In this document: positions 1 to 7,663 of the stretch, piece by piece
Layout: the number at the start of each line of letters is the position of its first letter
Position numbering within the stretch: position 1 is the stretch's first letter
Assembly (NCBI GenBank): GCA_025360225.1
Contig: JANYCN010000083.1
Span: 1-39,554, forward strand
Direction: 5' to 3'
DNA: 39,554 nt
Source: Actinomycetes bacterium
GTDB lineage: Bacteria > Actinomycetota > Thermoleophilia > Gaiellales > F1-60-MAGs149
Program-made: the position numbers and the translations under genes
Notes under the pieces: model-generated
The model's database searches: none
What the model saw: only the letters and a program-made list of their open reading frames with translations
What the model was told of the DNA's origin: nothing

Positions 1-150
1 GCGCGACGTTCCCGCGAAGCCCACGATCCGGCACGCAGAGCGGGCCGGGGCGTGGTCGCCGAAGCTGAGCGGCGTAGCCACCCGACGGGTGGCAGAGCCG
101 ACAAGCGCAGGACGATCCAGGCAGTCGGATGACCACGCCATTTCACAATC
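1..150. repeat. Terminal inverted repeat, left copy
   Basis: This 150-bp block is the reverse complement of 39405-39554; I find one mismatch, at position 62. Both copies run off the window edge in the same outward orientation, as expected when a contig stops inside a multicopy element. No transposase motif is recognisable. All GC-rich frames are largely open, so open frames here mean little. It could be the end of an insertion sequence or another dispersed repeat. Confidence 0.9.
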
Positions 151-156
151 AGACCA

Positions 157-200
157 CTAGTAGTGCTCGATTGTCAAATGGCATCACAAAGCACTACTAG
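157..200. repeat. 11-bp inverted repeat inside the left repeat boundary
   Basis: CTAGTAGTGCT (157-167) and AGCACTACTAG (190-200) form a perfect 11-bp inverted repeat around 22 bases containing GATTGTCAAATGGC. That core is an inverted near-copy of GATTGTGAAATGGC at 137-150 (minus strand). The right-hand repeat boundary lacks this roughly 35-base segment, so it looks like a small insertion flanked by CTAG. CTAG-type target duplications are known for some IS5-family elements, but no family is assigned. Confidence 0.6.
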
Positions 201-209
201 GAGCCCGTC
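197..209. repeat. 13-bp block shared with 39382-39394
   Basis: CTAGGAGCCCGTC here is the exact reverse complement of 39382-39394. It is a second inverted block inside the 150-bp terminal repeats. The spacer between the two blocks is 46 bases on the left and 10 on the right. It contains the stop codon of the exported-protein gene. Confidence 0.7.
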
Positions 210-1618
210 GCCGGCGCGGGTATTCGGACGGTGAGAGCTCGGATCGTGCCTGCCTGATCGTCGATCAGTCCGGACAGCCCAGGGCTCGCAGCTGTCTGCC
301 AGACCAGGGTGGCCGAGCGCCCGTCCAGCGTGATCGTCACGCGCGTCTCGCGCAACCCGCTCGGCGATCTGATCGAGACCGGCGGCGTCCACGCGCCGCG
401 CGCGCCAGAACGGGTCGTGATCCGAACCACCGGCTCATGCGCGCCATCTCGGGCCATCCAGGCGACGATCGCCGACCCGTCTCCCGCTCGAGCGAGCTGG
501 GGGAAGAGGCTCGGGTTGTCGGAGGCCGGCGCCTCCTGAGCCGGGGCAAGGGGTGTCAGGTCAGACCACGCTCCGGCTGAGGAACGCGAGACCGCCTCTA
601 CGAGGAAGTCCGCCTCCACGACGACGTCGGCTGCACCGTCACGTCCAACCGCGGCGCCCGCCAGCGCCGTGAGGTTCCCACCCGCCAACGTCACGACGGA
701 CGAGGGTGTTCGCCAGCCCGCGGCCACGCGGACGGTCCCGGTTGCACCTTGTGCGACGGTGACGACGATGCCGCGACCGTGACCGTCCGTCGCGAACGCC
801 GCGTCGTCGCAGCTCGCGGTTCCGTGCACGGAGGGGCGGTGGCGCACGACCCACCGCAGGCCGTTCGTCGCGGTCGCCGACGCTGCTCCGAGGCACGCCC
901 CGTCTCGGTTGTCCTGCCATGCCACCTCCACGCTGTCGCGTCCGGTGCTCGCGATCAACAGCTGCGTCGGCGAGTCAGAGAACGGCAGCGACGACACGGA
1001 GGACCGGATCCACTGGTCGCCTCCCGCAGGAAGGGTGGCGGCCTCGACTCGCGGCCGGACGGCGCTCGCATCGCGCCAGACGATCGTCACGCGACCGCTC
1101 TCGGTCGCGGAGACGACAAAGTCAGAGGCGCTACCGATCGCGGCAACGGCCCGTGGTGCCGACCACGCCACGGCTCCTGGCCGCCGGCGAGCGACCGTCA
1201 GTGCCGGGGCCGCCCACACGGCAGTGACCACACCGTCACCGCCCACCACCAGCTCCGCTGGCCCCGCGTCGGTGGTCTGGTGTGAAACGTCAACCGGCGA
1301 CGACCAGGCGCCGCCCGGAGCACGCTGGGCAGACTGCAGCACCAACGATCGCCCATCGGTGCGCTGCCAGAGCGCGGTGACGATCCCCTCCGGCCCGGTG
1401 ACGACGCGCGGGAAGATGGCGGAATGCCCGACACGGGAGAGCTCAATCACGTGAGCGCCAATACCAGGTCCCGCCCGGGAGAGCGTCGTCGGCGCGGCGG
1501 TGACCGGTCCCGGCGGGGGAACGACCAGCCCACCGCCGTCAAGAGAGCTCGCGACGGCGACGCCGGCAACGAGTGCGACGAGCCCGACGACGAGGTAGTT
1601 GGCGCTGACGCGGCTCAT
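197..1618 (-). CDS. Exported protein of unknown function, propeller-like repeats
   Basis: This 473-residue protein has an N-terminal hydrophobic segment (about residues 7-25, VVGLVALVAGVAVASS) that could be an uncleaved anchor or a signal peptide. A low-complexity Pro/Ala linker follows. The remaining ~400 residues contain loose repeats of the form 'G-x-x-T/V-x-x-W' (ALWQRTDG, AVWAAP, IVWRDAS, VAWQDNRDG, VAWMARDG, LVWQT), as in sialidase-like or other beta-propeller blades. The catalytic role is unknown. The last codons and TAG stop (GACGGGCTCCTAG read on the coding strand) are identical to a block next to the right-hand terminal repeat, so the natural C-terminus may have been replaced by repeat sequence. 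It is divergent from queF, with 80 bp between starts. Confidence 0.7.
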   Translation of the reverse strand: MSRVSANYLVVGLVALVAGVAVASSLDGGGLVVPPPGPVTAAPTTLSRAGPGIGAHVIELSRVGHSAIFPRVVTGPEGIVTALWQRTDGRSLVLQSAQRAPGGAWSSPVDVSHQTTDAGPAELVVGGDGVVTAVWAAPALTVARRRPGAVAWSAPRAVAAIGSASDFVVSATESGRVTIVWRDASAVRPRVEAATLPAGGDQWIRSSVSSLPFSDSPTQLLIASTGRDSVEVAWQDNRDGACLGAASATATNGLRWVVRHRPSVHGTASCDDAAFATDGHGRGIVVTVAQGATGTVRVAAGWRTPSSVVTLAGGNLTALAGAAVGRDGAADVVVEADFLVEAVSRSSAGAWSDLTPLAPAQEAPASDNPSLFPQLARAGDGSAIVAWMARDGAHEPVVRITTRSGARGAWTPPVSIRSPSGLRETRVTITLDGRSATLVWQTAASPGLSGLIDDQAGTIRALTVRIPAPATGS

Positions 1619-1662
1619 CCAGACTCTGTGCAGGCCCGTTCTCCGTCGACGGGTTGCCGCCG

Positions 1663-1691
1663 TTGTCGTCGAACCGGGAAGCCAGCATACT
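1663..1691 (+). promoter_or_regulatory. Predicted promoter of queF, leaderless
   Basis: TTGTCG (1663-1668), a 17-bp spacer and CATACT (1686-1691) form a good sigma-70-type promoter. The ATG of queF begins 7 nt after the -10 box, so the predicted transcript begins at or next to the start codon. No Shine-Dalgarno is present and I see no room for a preQ1 riboswitch. Confidence 0.6.
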
Positions 1692-1698
1692 CCACCCC

Positions 1699-2079
1699 AT
1701 GACGTTGACGAAGCTTGGCAACCCGGAGGCGGGTAGAGACCGCCACCTCGAGGCGTTCGCTGTCGACGACCCGTCGCTCGCGATCGTCCTCGACTGCAGC
1801 GAGTTCACGTGCCGCTGCCCCGTCACCGGACAGCCCGACTGGGCGACGATCGAGATCCGCTACCACCCCGGGCCGCGCGTCGTCGAGACGAAGAGCTTGA
1901 AGCTGTACCTCGAGACGTTCCGCGAGGTCGGCGTGTTCCACGAGCACGTCGCGCGGACGATCCGCGACGACCTCGTCGCGCTGCTCGACCCGATCGAGCT
2001 AAGCGTGTCGATGCGCTTCAACCGCCGCGGCGGGATTGCCGTGACGGCGACCTCGGCCTACACGCCCGCGAGCAACTGA
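1699..2079 (+). CDS. queF: NADPH-dependent 7-cyano-7-deazaguanine (preQ0) reductase
   Basis: QueF reduces the nitrile of preQ0 to preQ1 in queuosine tRNA-modification biosynthesis in the cytoplasm. The 126-residue length fits the short single-domain (YkvM-type) class. Visible landmarks are the nucleophile region EFTCRCPVTGQPDWATI, with the conserved Cys before PVTGQPD, and ETKSLKLYL, the family substrate-binding segment. The conserved HE pair (FHEHV) follows. I chose ATG 1699, not the upstream in-frame ATG at 1654, because homology begins just after it and a -10 box sits 7 nt upstream. It is convergent with the next gene, overlapping 22 bp. Other queuosine genes are not in the window. Confidence 0.93.
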   Translation: MTLTKLGNPEAGRDRHLEAFAVDDPSLAIVLDCSEFTCRCPVTGQPDWATIEIRYHPGPRVVETKSLKLYLETFREVGVFHEHVARTIRDDLVALLDPIELSVSMRFNRRGGIAVTATSAYTPASN

Positions 2080-2615
2080 CGCAGCAGGGCCTGCCCGGTC
2101 GGCGCGAGCGCTGCCAGAGCGCCAGGGATGTCCCACCGGCTGCGATCAAGCTCCTCGACGACGTTCGAGACAACGCGTACCTCGATCGCTGGGACGCCGG
2201 CGATCGCCGCGGCGCGCAGCACGCCGAACCCCTCCATCGCCTCGACGGGAGCGCCCGTCGACCGCCCGACGGCAGCGGTGGTGGCGATCTCGACGACCAC
2301 CGCGTCGGGTAACGCCCGCACGGCAGCGGCGAGGATCGAGGGAGCAGGGGCGAGGACGCGCTCGACCGGGATCGCCGCCGCGATGTCGCTGTAGCTCGAG
2401 CGCAGCCCGACCACCACGGCGCCGAGCGGGATCGCTGAGGAGCGTCGCGCCCCCGCGATGCCGACGTGCAGGATCGCCTCCGGGCGCCGGCCGACCACGC
2501 TTGCAGCCGTCGCCGCAGCCGCCTCCACCGGCCCGACGCCACAGGAGAGCGTCCGGGCAGCACCTCCGACCCAGGCGAGCTCGAAGGGTGTCGCGGCGAC
2601 AACGAGGAGGTCCAC
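2058..2615 (-). CDS. mqnB: Futalosine hydrolase-like nucleosidase (MqnB family)
   Basis: A 185-residue nucleoside phosphorylase/hydrolase-fold protein. In the futalosine route to menaquinone, MqnB removes hypoxanthine from futalosine. It opens with VDLLVVAATPFEL, typical of the family. It carries the glycine-rich VGIAGA segment (about residues 51-56), and the MEGFGVLRAAAIAGVPAIEV region with E-x-x-E-G-F-G (residues ~125-131), matching the nucleobase/ribose-binding and catalytic area. The start is GTG 2615 with a CAGACT -10-like box 7 nt upstream; the frame stays open far upstream but without homology. No other mqn genes are visible, so the exact substrate (futalosine, aminofutalosine or MTA/SAH) rests on family resemblance. 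Confidence 0.8.
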   Translation of the reverse strand: MDLLVVAATPFELAWVGGAARTLSCGVGPVEAAAATAASVVGRRPEAILHVGIAGARRSSAIPLGAVVVGLRSSYSDIAAAIPVERVLAPAPSILAAAVRALPDAVVVEIATTAAVGRSTGAPVEAMEGFGVLRAAAIAGVPAIEVRVVSNVVEELDRSRWDIPGALAALAPTGQALLRQLLAGV

Positions 2616-2642
2616 GGCTCGGAGTCTGCCAAACTCCCCGCC
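2616..2642. promoter_or_regulatory. 27-bp divergent region with two back-to-back -10 boxes
   Basis: On the minus strand CAGACT (2623-2628 as its complement) lies 7 nt before GTG 2615. On the plus strand CAAACT (2630-2635) lies 7 nt before GTG 2643. Both genes would be leaderless, and each -35 region would lie inside the opposite gene's first codons. Confidence 0.4.
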
Positions 2643-2942
2643 GTGACGATCGTTGCCTACGAGCTCGCTGACCGCCCGGCCGCGCTGCTGGTGGACTACG
2701 CCACGTGCTCGGCGGCCTGGCGCGTCGTTGACCGCGAGGTAGCGATCGCCGACGTTCTCGCGATCGCACCGGCGGACGTCGTCGTGCGGCTCGTACGGCG
2801 TTCGATCACCGAGGTGCGCGCGGCGGCGAGCGGCAGCCCTGCCGACGGCGAGCGTCTGCGCCGGCTCGCGGCGGCGATCTGGCGCGAGTTCCGCGACGCA
2901 GAGGCGAACGTCGGCGAGCAGACGACCCTGCCGGGGATGTGA
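2643..2942 (+). CDS. Small protein of unknown function upstream of PPK2
   Basis: A 99-residue, probably cytoplasmic, mainly helical protein with no signal or membrane segment. It begins VTIVAYELADRPAALLVDY from GTG 2643. Its end overlaps the PPK2 start by 4 bases (GTGA), so the two are very likely co-transcribed and translationally coupled. I do not recognise the family. The central part (VVRLVRRSITEVRAAASG) and the Trp/Arg-rich helix RLRRLAAAIWREFRDAEANVG suggest a helical bundle. It may be a regulator or partner of the polyphosphate kinase, but only the overlap supports this. Confidence 0.6.
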   Translation: MTIVAYELADRPAALLVDYATCSAAWRVVDREVAIADVLAIAPADVVVRLVRRSITEVRAAASGSPADGERLRRLAAAIWREFRDAEANVGEQTTLPGM

Positions 2943-3727
2943 CGGTGCCGACGACCGGTGTGCTGGTCTCGCACCTCGAGAGGGTCGACCTTGCGCGCGT
3001 CGCACCTGACGACCGGCTCGGTTACGCCGACCGGTCAGCTGCAGCGGCGGCCGCTGACCGCGACGGCGCCCGGCTCGCCGAGCTCGCGACGATGCTCACG
3101 GCAAACCGCACGCATGCCCTGCTCGTGGTGCTGCAGGGGATCGACGCGTCCGGCAAGGACGGCGCGGTCCGCCAGGTGTTCTCCGCTGTGAACCCGTCAG
3201 GGTTGCGCGTCACCGCCTTCAAGGAGCCAACGGCAACCGAGCTCGCTCACGACTTCCTCTGGCGGGCGCACGCGGCGACGCCTGCCCGGGGCGAGATCGG
3301 GATCTGGAACCGTTCCCACTACGAGGACGTCCTCGTGCCTCGCGTCGACCGGCTCGTGCCGAAGGCCGTCTGGCGACGGCGTTATCAAGCGATCAACGCC
3401 TTCGAGGAGCACCTCACGAACGAGGGAACGCTCGTCGTGAAGTGCTTCCTGCACGTCTCGCAAGCCGAGCAGGAACGCCGGCTCGACGAGCGCCTGGCCG
3501 ATCCCCACAAGACGTGGAAGTTCTCGCCAGCCGACCGCGCCAAGCGCGAGCAGTGGCCCGAGTACCGTGAGGCGTACGAGGCGCTGCTCTCGAAGACGTC
3601 GACGAAGCACGCGCCGTGGCACATCATCCCGGCCGACCATCCGAGCGTGCGCAACGCGGCGATCACGAGCCTGCTCGTGCAGACGCTCGAGGGCCTTGCG
3701 ATGACCTGGCCGCAGGCCGGAGGGTGA
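2939..3727 (+). CDS. ppk2: Polyphosphate kinase 2 family (PPK2)
   Basis: A 262-residue cytoplasmic enzyme transferring phosphate between polyphosphate and nucleotides. It has the Walker A-type loop GIDASGKDGAV (about residues 67-77), followed by the Walker B/lid region GIWNRSHYEDVLVPRV (about 121-136) and KCFLHVSQAEQERRLDERL (about 168-186), all hallmark PPK2 segments. PHKTWKFSPADRAKREQW follows, as in class I/III members. It begins at GTG 2939, overlapping the upstream small gene by 4 bases, and ends one base before the ATG of the SHMT-like gene. Substrate class (ADP, AMP or GDP) cannot be assigned by eye. Confidence 0.93.
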   Translation: MTVPTTGVLVSHLERVDLARVAPDDRLGYADRSAAAAAADRDGARLAELATMLTANRTHALLVVLQGIDASGKDGAVRQVFSAVNPSGLRVTAFKEPTATELAHDFLWRAHAATPARGEIGIWNRSHYEDVLVPRVDRLVPKAVWRRRYQAINAFEEHLTNEGTLVVKCFLHVSQAEQERRLDERLADPHKTWKFSPADRAKREQWPEYREAYEALLSKTSTKHAPWHIIPADHPSVRNAAITSLLVQTLEGLAMTWPQAGG

Positions 3728-3728
3728 C

Positions 3729-5011
3729 ATGACGCACGGGTGGCAGTCAGAGGCGGCGCGGGCGTTCCGCACCGCGCACGGCCCCGTGATCGCGGCGATG
3801 GCGATCGACGATCTGGACGCTGCGATACATCGGCTCGTCGCCCAGCTGGAGCATAAGGTCGACGAGGAGTGCATCGTCCTGTACGCCGGCACGAACGCGG
3901 TCAGCCCCCGGGTCTCAGCGCTGCTCGCGTCGACGATCGGCTCGCGGCCGAACCTCGGCGCACCAGGCGACAAGCACAACCGGGGAATGGATGCTGACTC
4001 GCAGCTTGAGCTCGTCGCGCAGGAGGCGTTCTGTCGGCTCTTTGCTGCCGCTACGCCGAGCTGCGGGTGGCGTCGGGCTCGCTGGCAAACCTGTACGTCT
4101 ACATGGCGACGTGTCGGCCGGGCGACCGTGTCCTTGCGTTCTCCGACACGGCAGCCGGACACCCTACGCACCACGCGATCGGCGCGGCCGGCCTGTACGG
4201 CCTCGACGTGCGCGACGTGCCGTTCGACGAGGCGCGCATGGACGTTGACGTCGGCGCGCTCGCGCGCCGCGCGCGCGAGGACCGCCCGGCGCTGATCATC
4301 GTCGCCGGCTCGATGTGCCTGCACCCGTACGACGTCGCCGGGGTGCGGTCGGTCGCCGACGAGGTCGGCGCGAAGGTCCTGTACGACGCTGCTCACATGG
4401 GCGGCCTGATCGCCGGCGGGCGGTTCCAGCAGCCACTGGTCGAGGGCGCGCACGTCATCACCGGGTCGACGTACAAGAGCCTCGGCGGCCCGCCGAGCGG
4501 GATGATCCTGACCGATGACGACGCGATCGCGGAGCGGCTCGATGCGATCGCCTTCCCCGGCCTCACCGCGAACTTCGATCTCGCGCGGCACGCAGCGCTC
4601 GCCGTGGCGGCGCTCGACCTGCTGGAGCACGGCGTGGCCTACGCGGACATGCAGGTCGCCAACGCCCAGGCTCTCGGCAGCGAGCTGACGGCGCGCGGCG
4701 TCACCGTCTTCTCCGCCCGGGGAGCGCACACGGCGAGCCAGCACCTGGCTCTCCCGTGCGACGCCTCCAAGACATCGTTGTCGCTCGAGCGAGCGAACGT
4801 CCTGACGAGCGTGATCAGCGTGCCCGGCTCGGCGGCGCTCCGCCTCGGCACGCAGGAGCTGACGCGACGCGGCATGGAGCCGAGCGACATGGCCGACGTC
4901 GCCGATCTCGTGGCACGCGTGCTCATCGACGGCGAGGAACCCGGTTCCGTCGCACCAGACGCGACGGCCCTGCGCCGACGCTTTGACGGCCTGCGCTTCG
5001 TCCGCCCCTGA
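3729..5011 (+). pseudogene. Serine hydroxymethyltransferase-like PLP enzyme, one-base frameshift
   Basis: The N-terminal part (3729 to about 4050) reads DLDAAIHRLVAQ, YAGTNAVSPRV and DADSQLELVAQEAFCRLF, SHMT-like sequence leading up to the PLP domain. The rest continues in another frame as YAELRVASGSLANLYVYM, then YDAAHMGGLIAGG and TGSTYKSLGGPPSGM, where the Lys is the predicted Schiff-base residue. One base is missing near GCTGCCGCTAC (4044-4054); adding one C restores a continuous ~427-residue protein of normal SHMT length. The active-site context is STYKSLGGP rather than the usual TTTHKTLRGP, so this is a divergent relative, not a standard GlyA. Everything else is well conserved, so either a sequencing error in a C run or a very recent mutation is likely. 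It is third in the PPK2 operon. Confidence 0.75.
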
Positions 5012-5118
5012 CGTGTACGCTCAAAACCGGTTTCGGCAAACGTTGGCGCTAACGCGCGGCCCGCAGTGACCTCATCGAGCGCGTTGACGGCTCGAACCGT
5101 TCCAATCGCGCGGCGCCC

Positions 5119-5146
5119 TTGCGCGAGCGGTCGATCCGGTTATACT
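5119..5146 (+). promoter_or_regulatory. Predicted promoter of the liv operon
   Basis: TTGCGC (5119-5124), a 16-bp spacer and TATACT (5141-5146) lie upstream of the lipoprotein gene, giving a ~80-nt leader that ends in GGAGG (5225-5229) five bases before ATG 5235. The rest of the 223-bp gap 5012-5234 contains the palindrome AAACCGGTTT (near 5026) and nothing else recognised. Confidence 0.5.
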
Positions 5147-5234
5147 CTCGCGGATGCGCGAGCAAGAACCCGTGCCCGGGCGCGGAGGAAGTCCGGCACG
5201 GAACGCGCAGAAACGCACGACAACGGAGGACTGC

Positions 5235-6539
5235 ATGAAGCAGGGGTGGAAGAAGTGGGTCGCGCCTGTCGCGATCGCAGCGGGCGCCGCGGTGCTCGCA
5301 GCTTGTGGTAGCTCGAGCTCGACGCCGACCAGCACGGGCGGTGTTGCCGCGACCGGCGGGTCCTCGAGCACGCCAGCGGCGACGACGCTGATCGTCTCGT
5401 CGGACACGCCGCTGCAGGGATCGTCGAAGGACGCCTCGGTCGACACCGAGAACGCGATCAAGCTGATCCTGAAGCAGGCGAACAACAAGGCCGGCAAGTT
5501 CACGATCACGTACAAGTCCTACGACGACTCGACGGCCGCAGCCGGCAAGTGGGATCCGGCGCAGTGCGCAAAGAACGCCCAGGACCACGTCGCGAACGCC
5601 GGCGAGGTCGCCGTCATGGGCACGTACAACTCGGGTTGCGCGAAGATCGAGGTGCCGGTCCTCAACAAGGACCCATCCGGGCCGATGCTGATGATCTCGC
5701 ACGCCAACACGAACCCTGGCCTGACGAAGGCCTGGGATCCAGGTGAGCCCGACAAGTACTACCCGACCGGCGTTCGCAACTACGGCCGCATCGTCGCGAC
5801 CGACGACTACCAGGGCAACGCCGGCGCGCAGTTCGCCTCGCAGGACCTCAAGGTCACGAAGTGCCTCGTGCTGAACGACACGCAGACCTACGGCGTCGGC
5901 GTCGCGAAGGCCTTCGCCGATGCTGCCACCAAGGTCGGCATCACGGTCCTCGACAACGTCGGCTGGGATTCGAAGCAGTCCAGCTACGTGAACATCTTCG
6001 AGAAGTACAAGAGCAGCGGCGTCGACTGCGTCTACCTCGGCGGCATCAACGACAACAACGGCGTGACGCTGATCAAGGACAAGGTCAAGGTCCTCGGAGC
6101 GAACGACGGCAAGGTCAAGCTGATCGGCCCCGACGGGTTCACCGGTTACCCCGAGGTGCAGAAGCTCGCCGAGGCACAGGGCATGTACCTGACGTTCGCC
6201 GGCCTGCCGACGGACGTGCTCGCGCAGGCGGGCGGCGAGGCGCAGAAGTTCCAGACCGACTTCAAGGCTGAGTACGGCCACGCGCCCGCCTCGAACTACG
6301 CCGTCTACGGCGCCGCTGCGATGCAGCTCATCCTCAAGGCGATCGCCGCCTCGGACGGCACGCGCAAGGGCGTGCGTGACGCCGCGTTCTCGGGCATCAC
6401 GATTGACGCAGCGAGCTCCGTCCTCGGCAAGGAGTTCGGCATCGACCCGGCGAGCGGCGACACGACGGTCAAGGACATGGCCGTCGAGCTGATGAAGGGC
6501 AACGCGGAGACGTTCCTCAAGCCCTGGCCCGTCCAGTAG
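5235..6539 (+). CDS. livK: ABC transporter substrate-binding lipoprotein, branched-chain amino-acid type
   Basis: A 434-residue periplasmic-binding-protein fold type I receptor for a HAAT-family importer. The signal peptide (MKQGWKKW then a hydrophobic AAGAAVLAAC) has the lipobox LAAC with Cys24, followed by a Ser/Thr/Gly linker, so it is a membrane-anchored lipoprotein. The mature part starts TTLIVSSDTPLQGSSKD, the usual family opening. ATG 5235 is preferred over the earlier in-frame start because of the GGAGG five bases upstream and the lipoprotein signal. It is first in livKHMGF. Ligand is unknown: leucine/isoleucine/valine is the family default, but HAAT systems also carry urea, amides or aromatic compounds. 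Confidence 0.92.
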   Translation: MKQGWKKWVAPVAIAAGAAVLAACGSSSSTPTSTGGVAATGGSSSTPAATTLIVSSDTPLQGSSKDASVDTENAIKLILKQANNKAGKFTITYKSYDDSTAAAGKWDPAQCAKNAQDHVANAGEVAVMGTYNSGCAKIEVPVLNKDPSGPMLMISHANTNPGLTKAWDPGEPDKYYPTGVRNYGRIVATDDYQGNAGAQFASQDLKVTKCLVLNDTQTYGVGVAKAFADAATKVGITVLDNVGWDSKQSSYVNIFEKYKSSGVDCVYLGGINDNNGVTLIKDKVKVLGANDGKVKLIGPDGFTGYPEVQKLAEAQGMYLTFAGLPTDVLAQAGGEAQKFQTDFKAEYGHAPASNYAVYGAAAMQLILKAIAASDGTRKGVRDAAFSGITIDAASSVLGKEFGIDPASGDTTVKDMAVELMKGNAETFLKPWPVQ

Positions 6540-6569
6540 TCTCGCACGACATCACCTGAACGGGTAACC

Positions 6570-6604
6570 CGGGGTGGCTCGGCCAGCAGTGCCGGGCCAC
6601 CCCG
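6570..6604 (+). terminator. 14-bp stem hairpin between livK and livH
   Basis: CGGGGTGGCTCGGC (6570-6583) pairs with GCCGGGCCACCCCG (6591-6604) across a 7-base loop; one position is a G-U pair. No U-run follows. In many ABC operons such a hairpin after the binding-protein gene protects or partly terminates the mRNA so that the receptor is made in excess; that role is inferred. Confidence 0.65.
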
Positions 6605-6623
6605 ACGTCTCTGAGGACAACGG

Positions 6624-7661
6624 ATGGCAGCAACAACACAGGCACGCCGGAGCCCCTTCGCGGGCATCGGCGTCTCACAGGCAGGACAGGGAGTCCTGGT
6701 CGGGCTCCTCGCTCTCTGGCTTCTGTGGGAGTTCGGGCACGCCCCGGCCCAGATGACCCAGGTGACGATCAACGGGATCCTGCTCGGCGGCCTCTACGCC
6801 CTGATCGCGCTCGGGTACACGATGGTGTACGGCATCATCGAGCTGATCAACTTCGCCCACGGCGACCTCTTCATGCTCGCGGGGGTCCTCAGCGCAAAGC
6901 TCCTCACCGACGTGATGGGCTTCGAGACGGCGTCGGTGGGTTCCTGGCTCGCGGTCGCGTTCACGCTCGTGGTGGTCGTGATCGCCGCTGCCTCGACGAA
7001 CGTCACGATCGAGTTCCTCGCGTACCGCCGGCTTCGGAACGCACCGAAGCTGACGCCGCTGATCACGGCGGTCGGCGTCAGCTTCATCCTGCAGAACCTC
7101 GGCAACAACTGGAACGGGTCGGCCCCCAAGCCGCAGCCGCAGCTGATCTCAGATGGCAACCTCTCGATCGGGTCGATCGACATCCCCTGGGCGAGCGTCG
7201 TCGTCTTCCTCATCACGATCCCCCTGCTGCTGCTGCTTCGCTGGCTCGTCACGCAGACGCGCCAGGGCAAGGCGATGCGGGCAACAGCGCAGGACCCCGA
7301 CACGTCACGGCTGATGGGCATCGACGTCAACCGGACGATCTCCTTCACCTTCGCGATCGCCGGCGGGATGGCCGGCGCGGCCGGCCTGATGTTCGTCGAG
7401 ACGGTCGGCGTGACCCGCTATGACGCGGGGTTCCAGCTCGGCCTGATCGCCTTTACGGCGGCCGTCCTCGGCGGGGTCGGAAACCTCACAGGCGCCGTCG
7501 TCGGCGGTCTGCTGATCGGGGTCATCCAAGCCTGGAACGACGGTGCGCCGAACGGCTTCGGCCAGGAGTGGTCGCAGACCGTCGTGTTCTCGGTCCTGAT
7601 TCTTCTGATCGTGTTTCGCCCAGCAGGTCTCTTCGGCACGTCAACCACGGAGAAGGTGTGA
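6624..7661 (+). CDS. livH: Branched-chain amino-acid type ABC permease LivH
   Basis: A 345-residue integral membrane protein with about eight hydrophobic segments. The family signature NGILLGGLYALIALGYTMVYG (about residues 50-70) and the following INFAHGDLFMLAG are unmistakable for LivH. TRQGKAMRATAQDPDTSRLMGIDV (about 210-235) is the cytoplasmic EAA-like loop that docks to the ATPases. The N-terminal ~25 residues are a polar extension. The gene follows the intercistronic hairpin and its stop overlaps the spacing to livM closely. Confidence 0.93.
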   Translation: MAATTQARRSPFAGIGVSQAGQGVLVGLLALWLLWEFGHAPAQMTQVTINGILLGGLYALIALGYTMVYGIIELINFAHGDLFMLAGVLSAKLLTDVMGFETASVGSWLAVAFTLVVVVIAAASTNVTIEFLAYRRLRNAPKLTPLITAVGVSFILQNLGNNWNGSAPKPQPQLISDGNLSIGSIDIPWASVVVFLITIPLLLLLRWLVTQTRQGKAMRATAQDPDTSRLMGIDVNRTISFTFAIAGGMAGAAGLMFVETVGVTRYDAGFQLGLIAFTAAVLGGVGNLTGAVVGGLLIGVIQAWNDGAPNGFGQEWSQTVVFSVLILLIVFRPAGLFGTSTTEKV

Positions 7662-7663
7662 TC

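Noticed and set aside
1619-1698. preQ1 riboswitch upstream of queF
   Set aside because: Only about 80 bp, with a promoter that starts transcription at the ATG; no aptamer-like purine-rich tail or stem was seen.
3197-4744. Long open frame on the minus strand (515 codons) opposite PPK2 and the SHMT-like gene
   Set aside because: Arg/Asp/His-rich, no domain; it is antisense to two genes with clear family motifs and is due to GC-rich codon bias.
5049-6281. 410-codon minus-strand frame opposite livK
   Set aside because: No motif and opposite a well-supported lipoprotein gene; composition is typical of an antisense shadow.
6675-6860. Possible small antisense gene at the livH start
   Set aside because: It sits opposite the conserved LivH signature and has no initiation signals.
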